From: Nocardioides humi
GTDB lineage: Bacteria; Actinomycetota; Actinomycetes; Propionibacteriales; Nocardioidaceae
NCBI RefSeq assembly: GCF_006494775.1
Contig: NZ_CP041146.1
Coordinates: 434,001 to 498,000, forward strand
Length of the DNA stretch: 64,000 nt
Reading direction: 5' to 3'
The notes beneath the pieces were generated by a model. It saw only the letters and a program-made list of their open reading frames with translations, searched no databases and was not told the DNA's origin. Every line of letters starts with the position of its first letter. The stretch's first letter is position 1. Positions 55,417 through 62,683 of this stretch are shown piece by piece. Made by a program: the position numbers and the translations under genes.

Positions 55417-57093
55417 GTGACCACCACGGACAGCAGCCAGCTCACCGGCCACGCGGGCGAGATCGCCACCGCCGTCGCCCGCGCCCACGGCGTCGAGACG
55501 ATGTTCACGCTCTCGGGCGCCCACGTGTTCCCGATGTACGACGGCGCGGTCAAGTCGCAGCAGGACGGCGGGACGCCGGTCCGGCTGGTCGACGTCCGCC
55601 ACGAGCAGACCGCGGCCTTCGCGGCCGAGGCGACCGGCAAGCTGACCCGGGTGCCGGGCCTGGCGGTGCTGACCGCGGGGCCGGGCGTCACCAACGGCGT
55701 CAGCGCCCTGGCCCAGGCCCGGTTCGCGGGATCGCCGATGGTCGTGGTCGGCGGGCGGGCGCCCAACAACCGCTGGGGAACCGGCGCGCTGCAGGAGATC
55801 GACCACCTGCCGATCGTGGCGCCGGTGACGAAGCACGCCGCGACCCTGATGACCGCGAACGACGTGGCCGCGGGCTTCGACACCGCCTTCAGCGAGGCGC
55901 GCTCCTCGCACCGCGGCCCGACGTACGTCGACGTGCCGATGGACGAGTTCTTCAACGTCGGCGCGGGTGCGGCGCCCGTGATCGGGACCTACCGCGGCGC
56001 GGAGCCGGACAGCGACGCCGTCGCACGGATCGCCGCGCTGGTGGCGACGGCCGAGCGGCCGGTGCTGATCCTCGGCACCGACGTGTGGGCCGACCACGCC
56101 GAGGAGGCGGCGCTGCGCCTGGTCGAGGAGATGCGGCTGCCCGCGATCACCAACGGCATGGGCCGCGGCGTCGTCCCCGGCGGCCACCCGCTGCTCGTCA
56201 CCAAGGCACGGGGCGCCGCGCTGAACGGCGCCGACCTGGTCGTCGTGGTCGGGACGCCGCTGGACTTCCGGCTCGGGTACGGCGTGTTCGGCGGCAAGGA
56301 CGGATCGGAGCCCGCGGCCGTCGTCCACATCGCCGACTCCCCCGGCCAGGTCTCCGGCCACGCCGACCTCGCCGCGTCGGTGAGCGGCGACCTGACCAGC
56401 GTCCTCGACGGGCTGCTCGGGGCGCTGGCCGGCGCCCGGCAGCCGGACCGGTCCGCCTGGCTCACCCTGCTGCAGGACACCGTCGCCGCGGCGAGCACCA
56501 AGGACGCCGAACTGCTCGGCGCCGAGGCGGACCCGATCCACCCGGCGCGGATCTACGGCGAGTTGGTCCCGCGACTGGCCGACGACGCCGTGGTCATCGG
56601 CGACGGCGGCGACTTCGTGTCCTTCGCCGGCAAGTTCGTGGAGCCGAGGCGACCGGGCTGCTGGCTCGACCCCGGCCCCTACGGCTGTCTCGGCGCGGGC
56701 CTCGGCGCGGCGGTCGCCGCCCGGATCGCCCGGCCGTCGTCGCAGGTGGTGCTGCTGCTCGGCGACGGCGCGGCGGGCTTCTCGCTGATGGACGTCGACA
56801 CGCTGGTGCGCCACGGCCTGCCGGTCGTGATGGTGATGGGCAACAACTCCGCGTGGGGACTGGAGAAGGGCCCGATGCAGCTGCTCTACGGGTACGACGT
56901 CGCGGCGGACCTCGCGCCCCGCACGGCGTACGACCAGGTGGTCACCGCCCTCGGCGGCGCCGGCGAGACGGTCACCGACCCGCGGCAGATCGGGCCCGCC
57001 CTCGACCGGGCGTTCGCCGCGGGCGCGCCGTACCTGGTCAACGTGATCACGGACGTGGACGCCGCCTACCCCCGCTCCACGTTCGGCATCTGA
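55417..57093 (+). CDS. Thiamine-diphosphate enzyme, acetolactate synthase-like
   Basis: A 558-residue ThDP-dependent enzyme with the usual three domains. The N-terminal Pyr domain has the catalytic Glu in VDVRHEQTAAFAAEAT and AVLTAGPGVTNGVSALAQA. The central domain spans about 200-335. The C-terminal PP domain has the ThDP motif GDGAAGFSLMDVDTLVRHGL ending MGNN. It resembles IlvG-type acetolactate synthases and oxalyl-CoA decarboxylases; with no regulatory subunit gene nearby, a catabolic ligase or decarboxylase role is possible. The GTG at 55417 has TAGGGT 6 nt upstream (leaderless). A thioesterase follows 30 nt later. Confidence 0.85.
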   Translation: MTTTDSSQLTGHAGEIATAVARAHGVETMFTLSGAHVFPMYDGAVKSQQDGGTPVRLVDVRHEQTAAFAAEATGKLTRVPGLAVLTAGPGVTNGVSALAQARFAGSPMVVVGGRAPNNRWGTGALQEIDHLPIVAPVTKHAATLMTANDVAAGFDTAFSEARSSHRGPTYVDVPMDEFFNVGAGAAPVIGTYRGAEPDSDAVARIAALVATAERPVLILGTDVWADHAEEAALRLVEEMRLPAITNGMGRGVVPGGHPLLVTKARGAALNGADLVVVVGTPLDFRLGYGVFGGKDGSEPAAVVHIADSPGQVSGHADLAASVSGDLTSVLDGLLGALAGARQPDRSAWLTLLQDTVAAASTKDAELLGAEADPIHPARIYGELVPRLADDAVVIGDGGDFVSFAGKFVEPRRPGCWLDPGPYGCLGAGLGAAVAARIARPSSQVVLLLGDGAAGFSLMDVDTLVRHGLPVVMVMGNNSAWGLEKGPMQLLYGYDVAADLAPRTAYDQVVTALGGAGETVTDPRQIGPALDRAFAAGAPYLVNVITDVDAAYPRSTFGI

Positions 57094-57123
57094 CATCGAC
57101 GGCAACCGGCGAGGAGGCTGAGG

Positions 57124-57534
57124 ATGGGCGAGGCGACCCTGAGGTTCACCGTGACCGACGCCGACACCGCGTTGGCGGTCGGCTCCGGGAGCCTGCCGGT
57201 GCTGGGCACGCCCCGGCTGCTCGCGTGGTGCGAGGCGGCGACCTGCGCGGCCGTGGAGCCCGCCCTGGCCGCGGGCGAGACCAGCGTCGGCACCCGGGTC
57301 GACCTCGAGCACCTCGCCGCCACCGCGGTCGGCGGAGCCGTCGAGGTCACCGCCCGCGAGGTCCACGCCGACGGCCGGCTGCGCCGCTTCGCCGTCGCCG
57401 CGCGCGAGGTCGGCGCCGAGGGCCGGGCGGGGAAGCTGGTCGGGTCGGGCGAGGTCACCCGGGTGGTCGTCGACGCCGAGCGGTTCCTGGCCCGGATTTC
57501 GCCGCCGGCCGGCGGTCCTGAGAGAATGGCCTGA
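57124..57534 (+). CDS. Hotdog-fold thioesterase (FlK-like family)
   Basis: A 136-residue acyl-CoA thioesterase-like protein. Two motifs correspond to fluoroacetyl-CoA thioesterase FlK: LGTPRLLAWCEAA with Thr and Glu, and VDLEHLAATAVGG with His, the positions of the FlK catalytic triad. True specificity for fluoroacetate cannot be inferred. The ATG at 57124 has GAGG upstream. It probably forms an operon with the TPP enzyme, perhaps for an acyl-CoA intermediate. Confidence 0.8.
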   Translation: MGEATLRFTVTDADTALAVGSGSLPVLGTPRLLAWCEAATCAAVEPALAAGETSVGTRVDLEHLAATAVGGAVEVTAREVHADGRLRRFAVAAREVGAEGRAGKLVGSGEVTRVVVDAERFLARISPPAGGPERMA

Positions 57535-57555
57535 TTCACGACTTCAGGAGGAACC

Positions 57556-57630
57556 ATGGGCAAGACCGGCCGCAAGCGCCGCGCGCGCCGCAAGAAGGGC
57601 GCGAACCACGGCAAGCGCCCCAACAGCTGA
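57556..57630 (+). CDS. Ribosomal protein bL37-like peptide
   Basis: A 24-residue highly basic peptide beginning MGKTGRKRRARRKKGANHGK and ending RPNS, too short for many gene finders. It matches the small actinobacterial large-subunit protein bL37 described from mycobacterial ribosome structures. The ATG at 57556 has AGGAGG 5 nt upstream, an excellent site. A terminator follows 20 nt after the stop. I am confident it is real; the name rests on recall. Confidence 0.85.
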   Translation: MGKTGRKRRARRKKGANHGKRPNS

Positions 57631-57635
57631 CCCGA

Positions 57636-58667
57636 TCAGCACCGCGTATCCGACGAGCCCCGACCGAACGGTCCGGGGGTTCGTCTCTTTCGGGCGCCGT
57701 CACGCCCCCGCGAGGAGCTCCGGTGCGGCGCCAGCTCCGCCTGCAGGGCCCGGGACGCGCGCTGGATGCGCAGGAACAGCGCGGCCGAGGGCGTCACGGT
57801 GCCGTGGACGTAGCTCGACAGCCGTGACGGCGACGTGCCGATGCGCGCCGCGAACTGCCGCTGCGAGGCGCCGCTGAGCGCGACCAGGCGCTGGACCTGG
57901 TGGGCGATCTGCTCGCGCTCGCGCTCGTGCCCCCACTCGCGGCACCACTCGACGGCCGTCACCGCGGCGGGCCGGTCGGCGTGCCGCGCCAGCTCGGTGA
58001 TGCTCTCGGCGTACGGGCCCCACGGGTTGGCGACGAGGGTGGCGAGGTGCCGGCGCCACTCGGCGACGGAGCCGTCGTCGAGGAGCGCGACGAGGTCGTC
58101 GACGCGCTCGACGGGCACGGCGGCCGCCACGAGGATCGCCGGGCCGGCGTCGATGCCCTGGAAGAGCAGGCCGCGGCCGAGGTCCTGGCAGCGCAGTGCC
58201 ACCGCTCCCAGCCCCTCGGCGTCGCCCTCGGGAGCCCCGCCGCGGAGGGCCGGCGCCAGCAGGCGGCGGACGACGACGGTGGTCCAGGGCAGCTCCGGCG
58301 CGGTGTCGAGCAGCCCGCTCGCCCGGTGCTGCAGGCGGCTCACCCGCTCCGCGCCCAGCTGCCGGGCGAGGCGAGCGGCGGTGACGTCGTCCGCCGGGTC
58401 GTCGAGAACGGCGAGCGCCACGAAGTTGGCCGACACGGCGCTCAGCGCCGAGGTACGGCGGTCGCGACCCCGCTGGTCGAGGTGGCCGACGAGCCGCTCC
58501 CACAGCACACGGTGCTGCTCCTCCACCCGCTCCTGGCGGGACAGCACGTCGCGGACGATCTCGGAGAGCCCGGCCCCGATGGGCTGCCGGGCGCGGAGCC
58601 CGAACTGGTCCGGCAGCGCCGGTGCCGGGTCCGGGCGGGAGCCTGCGGGGGAGTCATGGTGGACCAC
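57636..58667 (-). CDS. XRE-type HTH regulator, paralogue 1 (start and end frames doubtful)
   Basis: A protein of about 340 residues. The first ~270 residues are helical and unnamed (SEIVRDVLSRQERVEEQHRV at the beginning); a C-terminal Cro/CI-type HTH has SQRQFAARIGTSPSRLSSYV and VTPSAALFLRIQR. The open frame given uses GTG 58667, which has no ribosome site. An ATG at 58657 has AAGGTGG 6 nt upstream but is in another frame unless one G is added at 58647-58651. One C added at 57705-57709 would end the gene at about 57700, before the bL37 terminator. A paralogue is at 61626. Confidence 0.75.
   Translation of the reverse strand: MVHHDSPAGSRPDPAPALPDQFGLRARQPIGAGLSEIVRDVLSRQERVEEQHRVLWERLVGHLDQRGRDRRTSALSAVSANFVALAVLDDPADDVTAARLARQLGAERVSRLQHRASGLLDTAPELPWTTVVVRRLLAPALRGGAPEGDAEGLGAVALRCQDLGRGLLFQGIDAGPAILVAAAVPVERVDDLVALLDDGSVAEWRRHLATLVANPWGPYAESITELARHADRPAAVTAVEWCREWGHEREREQIAHQVQRLVALSGASQRQFAARIGTSPSRLSSYVHGTVTPSAALFLRIQRASRALQAELAPHRSSSRGRDGARKRRTPGPFGRGSSDTRC
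57652..57690 (+). terminator. Terminator after bL37
   Basis: Stem GACGAGCCCCGACCG (57652-57666) pairs with CGGTCCGGGGGTTCGTC (57669-57685) with small bulges, followed by TCTTT. It also lies within the far C-terminal codons of the minus-strand HTH frame as read. Confidence 0.8.
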
Positions 58668-58865
58668 CTTGCGGGAAGCGGAGGGACGGTTCGTTCCGGC
58701 CGGGAGGTGACCCAGCCACCAGTCCAGACGCACGACCTCACCGAACATCACGCGATATCCGGGAAGGTTCACTACGATCCGAGGAGCCGTGGAGGAGGCT
58801 CGGGTCGCGATGCCACGCACTGGATCGACGCCGAGAGACGGCGTCCGGGCGCTGGGGGGTGCCGC

Positions 58866-60227
58866 ATGGCGGAGCGACGTGTGCCGGCCGACGCCCCGGG
58901 CGCGCGAACGGGGGCGCGCCCGCGGCCGCTGGCGGCGGTCGGCGGCGACCTCGACCTCGACCGTCTCTGGCGTCAGCACGTGGCGGGCGCCCGCCGGCTC
59001 GCGGTGGCGCTGACCGGGCCGGACGACGCCGAGGAGCTGGTGGCGGAGGCCTTCGCACGGGTCCTCGCCCAGGTCCGGGCCGGGCGCGGGCCGACGACGA
59101 ACTTCCGCTCCTACCTGCACACCACCATCCGCAACGCCTTCCGCGACCGGCTGCGCCGTACCCGGGAGGAGCCCGCGTCGGACCAGCCGTGGCTCCTGGA
59201 CGAGCCCGTCGCACCGCCCGGGGAGACACCGGGCGACATCGACGCGGACCGGGCGGCGCGCGCATTCGCCACCCTGCCGTCGTCCTGGCAGCGGATCCTG
59301 TGGCACCTCGAGGTCGAGGGCCGCAAGCCGGGCGAGCTCGGGGAGCTGCTCGGCCTCCGCCCCCGCGCCGTCTCCTCGCTCGCCCACCGGGCGCGGGAGG
59401 GCCTGCGCAAGGCCTACCTCGACCAGCACCTCGACGCCACGGACGGGACCGTCGCCGGCAGCGCCGCGTGCGCGTGGACGCAGGCCCGCCTCAGCCGGTA
59501 CGTCCGCGACCAGCTCGGCGCCCGTGCGGAGCGGAGGACGGCGGACCACCTCGCGACCTGCCCGGCCTGCCTCGGCGTCCATCTGCACCTCGAGCGGACC
59601 AACCGGAAGCTGGCCGGCTGGCTGCTCCCGGTCGTCGTGGCCGGCGCGTCCCCGGTCTCGGCGGGCTGGTACGGCGGCGCGGCCAGCGGCGGGGCGCTGG
59701 CGGGCACGACCACGGCGACCGGCGCCGCGACCGGTGCTGCGACCGCGGCCGCCGCCGTCGTCGCGGCCGCGGTCGTCGTCACCGGCGTCCACGTGGACCG
59801 GCAGGGCGCGACTCCCGACGTACCGCCGCCCGGCCTGTCCGAGATCGCGGCACCGCCCGCCCGCGACCCCCGACCCATGGCGCCGCGACCCCGCTCCGCC
59901 CCCGCGACCGGGACGCTGGGCGCCGCCGAGGCCACCGGGGCGCCCGCGGCCCCGCCGCCGGACCCGGCGACACCGCCGCACCCGGACCACCCCGACCGCG
60001 CCGACGCACCGCCCCCGGCCGCGGCCGTCGACTGCGCCGACATGGGCACGACGCTGCCCGCCCACCTGGAGCGGGCGCTGCGGTGCGCGGTGCGGGCGGG
60101 CGCCTCGGCCCTGCCGTCGCTCCCCTCGCCCGCACCCCTCGAGCTCACCGCCCTGCCCCTCGAGCCGGACCTGACCCGGCTCGTCCCCACCGGCGCGCTG
60201 CCGCGGGACCGGGCCGGGCGCCCCTGA
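58866..60227 (+). CDS. ECF sigma factor fused to zinc-finger anti-sigma and membrane region
   Basis: A 453-residue fusion. The sigma-2 domain (about 30-105: DAEELVAEAFARVLAQVRAG, NFRSYLHTTIRNAFRDRLRR) and sigma-4 domain (about 135-195: LPSSWQRILWHLEVEGRKPG, LRPRAVSSLAHRAREGLRKA) are followed by an anti-sigma zinc motif (HLATCPACLG, about 230). Hydrophobic Ala/Gly-rich segments follow (about 255-305) that may cross the membrane. The rest is Pro-rich and possibly extracytoplasmic. The ATG at 58866 follows a G-rich stretch. Such fusions could sense a surface signal in one molecule. It is divergent from HTH paralogue 1. Confidence 0.85.
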   Translation: MAERRVPADAPGARTGARPRPLAAVGGDLDLDRLWRQHVAGARRLAVALTGPDDAEELVAEAFARVLAQVRAGRGPTTNFRSYLHTTIRNAFRDRLRRTREEPASDQPWLLDEPVAPPGETPGDIDADRAARAFATLPSSWQRILWHLEVEGRKPGELGELLGLRPRAVSSLAHRAREGLRKAYLDQHLDATDGTVAGSAACAWTQARLSRYVRDQLGARAERRTADHLATCPACLGVHLHLERTNRKLAGWLLPVVVAGASPVSAGWYGGAASGGALAGTTTATGAATGAATAAAAVVAAAVVVTGVHVDRQGATPDVPPPGLSEIAAPPARDPRPMAPRPRSAPATGTLGAAEATGAPAAPPPDPATPPHPDHPDRADAPPPAAAVDCADMGTTLPAHLERALRCAVRAGASALPSLPSPAPLELTALPLEPDLTRLVPTGALPRDRAGRP

Positions 60228-60299
60228 CCACGCTCCCCGAGCGGGAGGAAAACCGGCCCTCCGTGGATCACCGGGGCGAGCGGCGAGCACCAGAGATGC

Positions 60300-61610
60300 G
60301 TGAGCCAGCTCCTCGTCGACGCGCGCCCGCGCCCGCCCGCCGTACCGGGCTTCGCGCCGGTCGGTCCGGGGACCAGCCGCTGGGCGGCGCTCGGGGTGGC
60401 GGCCGTGATGGTGGTGCTGCCGTTCGGCGATGTCGGCGTCCCGGTGCTCGGCATGAGCCTGGTGTACGTCGCGATGGCGCTGCCGGCCCTGCTCGCGCTG
60501 GGGGCGCTGGCGCGGGACGAGGCGGTCCTGCCTGCCTCGGGGGTCCTGCTCGGGCTCGGGCTCTGCGCGGCCGGCGGCGTCGTCTCGACGGCGGTCGGCG
60601 TGCGCCCCCCGGACGGGGTGACGCTGGTGGTGATCTCGTTCCTGACCCTGGGCTACGCCGTCGGGGTCTCCTTCGCCTATCGACCCGGTCTCGAGCGGGA
60701 CGGCCCCGACCTCCTCGTCCTCGTGGGCGGCGTGGTGGCGGTGATGACACTGGTCTCGGCCGGGTCGCTGGAGGCGGCGGAGGGCGGGTCGGTCATCAAC
60801 GGGCGGCTGACGGGCCCGTTCGCACAGCCCAACGAGCTCGGCATCTTCTGTGCCGCACTGCTCCCCATCGCGGTCGCCTGCCTGGTCACCACGCCGTCGC
60901 GCCGCCGGCTCGCGGTCCTCGGGATCGCGACGGCGTGCCTGGCCATGGCGTGGGCGATGAGCATGTCGCGCGGCGCCTGGATCGGCGGGATCGCGGCGCT
61001 GGTCTGCCTGGCGATCGCCGAGCCGCGGACCCGGCGGGCCCTCGCCGGCATCGGCGCCGCCGTCGTCGCGACCTGCGCGGCCGCTCTCGTACTGCCGACC
61101 AGCACCGCCGTGCTCGGCGCGCTCGGCGCACGGCTGCGCTCGCTCCAGGACCCGAGCCAGAACCAGTACGACGACCGCCCGCTGATCTGGGCGGAGGCCT
61201 GGCGCCAGGCCACCACCCACCCGTGGTTCGGCGTGGGGCCGGGCGGCTACCCGGTGGCCGCCGGCGACTCGACCAGCGCCATCTCGTCGTACGGCGCGCA
61301 GCATCCGCACGACCTCCTCCTCACCGTCCTCGCCGAGCGCGGCGCCATCGGGCTCGGCTTCGGCGCGGTCGTGGTGGCCGGGTGCGTCATCGCGGCACGA
61401 CGCCACGCGCTGGCCGGTCCCGCCGTCGACGTGGGCGGGTCGCTGTTGCGGACCCGGAGCATGGCGGTGATCGCCGCACTCGTCGCGGTCGCCGTCCACT
61501 GCGTGTTCGACATGCCGCTGCGCAACCCCATCGTCGCCGGCCTGGTCTGGACCCTGCTGGGCATGGCCGTCGTCGCCGAGACGGCACGCTCCGACGGCCG
61601 CCCGAGCTGA
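60300..61610 (+). CDS. O-antigen ligase family membrane protein (Wzy_C)
   Basis: A 436-residue polytopic membrane protein with about 10-12 helices. The Wzy_C region contains FAQPNELGIFCAALLPIAVA and a large outer loop with DDRPLIWAEAWRQATTHPWF then GVGPGGYP and AQHPHDLLLTVLAERG, the usual His/Arg-rich catalytic loop of O-antigen ligases and polymerases. In a Gram-positive this would polymerise or attach an exopolysaccharide or wall glycan. The start is GTG at 60300. It may be coexpressed with the upstream ECF fusion, 72 nt away. Confidence 0.85.
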   Translation: MSQLLVDARPRPPAVPGFAPVGPGTSRWAALGVAAVMVVLPFGDVGVPVLGMSLVYVAMALPALLALGALARDEAVLPASGVLLGLGLCAAGGVVSTAVGVRPPDGVTLVVISFLTLGYAVGVSFAYRPGLERDGPDLLVLVGGVVAVMTLVSAGSLEAAEGGSVINGRLTGPFAQPNELGIFCAALLPIAVACLVTTPSRRRLAVLGIATACLAMAWAMSMSRGAWIGGIAALVCLAIAEPRTRRALAGIGAAVVATCAAALVLPTSTAVLGALGARLRSLQDPSQNQYDDRPLIWAEAWRQATTHPWFGVGPGGYPVAAGDSTSAISSYGAQHPHDLLLTVLAERGAIGLGFGAVVVAGCVIAARRHALAGPAVDVGGSLLRTRSMAVIAALVAVAVHCVFDMPLRNPIVAGLVWTLLGMAVVAETARSDGRPS

Positions 61611-61625
61611 CGCGGCTGACGCGGG

Positions 61626-62489
61626 CTACAGGACGTCCGGAGGGGAGCCGTCGGCGTCACGGCGCTCCCGGAGCCGGCGGGCGACCCGGTTGATCCGCAG
61701 CAGCATCGCGGCCGACGGCGTGACGGCGCCGGTCGCGTACGTCGACAGGCGCGAGGGCGAGGTGCCGACCAGGGCGGCGAACCCGCGCTGGGTCAGTCCC
61801 GCCTGCTCGATCACGGAGCGGATGTGGGCGGCCACGGCCTGGCGCTCCGCCTCCTCCGCGTCCCGGCGGCACACGTCGGCGACCGCGCGGATGCTGGCGA
61901 TCTCGAGCGGTCGCTCGGCGGGGTCCAGCAGGCCGAGGCTCCGGTCGGTGGTCCCGTTCCAGGGGTCGGCCGCGATGCCCCCGACCAGGGCCCGCCACAC
62001 GGGGACGTGGCCGTCGCGGAAGACGGCCAGCAGGGCCTGCTCGCCGTCGACGGCCGGCGGCTCGGGGTCGGCGGCGCCCACCAGGAGCAGGCGCGCGACG
62101 GCCTCGCCGGCGACCTGCTGCAGGTCGGCGCGCCCGTCGGGGGCGAGCGGGGTGCCCGGTCGCGCCCCGCCGCCCCAGGCATAGCCGCCGAGCACCCGGA
62201 CCAGCCGCGTGGTCAGCGTGCGCTCGGGGTCGTCGACCGGGGCGAGGACGTCCTCCTGGGTCTGGGCGACCTGGCGACCGCCGTGCTCCTGCACGAGCCG
62301 GGCCAGGTCGTCCACGTCGCCGACCTCCGGGAAGTGGATCAGCGCGAGGGCGTTGGCCAGCACGGACCTCCCGATCACGGCCCGGCTGCCGTCGCGGACG
62401 TCCAGGCCCGCGGAGACGCGGTACCAGAGCTCCTGGACGGCCTCGTCCACCTGCACGCGCCGCTCGAACGACGCGATGATCCCCCGCAC
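61626..62489 (-). CDS. XRE-type HTH regulator, paralogue 2
   Basis: A 287-residue paralogue of the gene at 57636. The beginning RGIIASFERRVQVDEAVQEL aligns with the beginning of paralogue 1. The C-terminal HTH (TQRGFAALVGTSPSRLSTYA, VTPSAAMLLRINR) is nearly the same. The start is GTG at 62489, aligned to the paralogue; upstream in-frame sequence is not family-like. It converges on the O-antigen ligase gene with 15 nt between stops. Function unknown. Confidence 0.75.
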   Translation of the reverse strand: MRGIIASFERRVQVDEAVQELWYRVSAGLDVRDGSRAVIGRSVLANALALIHFPEVGDVDDLARLVQEHGGRQVAQTQEDVLAPVDDPERTLTTRLVRVLGGYAWGGGARPGTPLAPDGRADLQQVAGEAVARLLLVGAADPEPPAVDGEQALLAVFRDGHVPVWRALVGGIAADPWNGTTDRSLGLLDPAERPLEIASIRAVADVCRRDAEEAERQAVAAHIRSVIEQAGLTQRGFAALVGTSPSRLSTYATGAVTPSAAMLLRINRVARRLRERRDADGSPPDVL

Positions 62490-62683
62490 GCTGCTGCTCG
62501 TCCCGGCTACCGCGCCCGGCCGGAGGCGCGCAGGATCGCTCGCATGCCCGACCCCTCCCCCGACCCCTCCCCGGAGCCGAACCTGATGCGGCCGGCACCC
62601 GAGCGCCCAACCGCCGATGGTCACAATGCAGGCTAGTCGCAGCGGATGCGAGGCATTCCCGCCATGCGGTATCAGATCCGACA

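Noticed and set aside
62490..62683. Extra short gene between the HTH gene and the flippase
   Set aside because: Short frames there have no ribosome site and only low-complexity Pro/Ser/Asp content; it is treated as intergenic.
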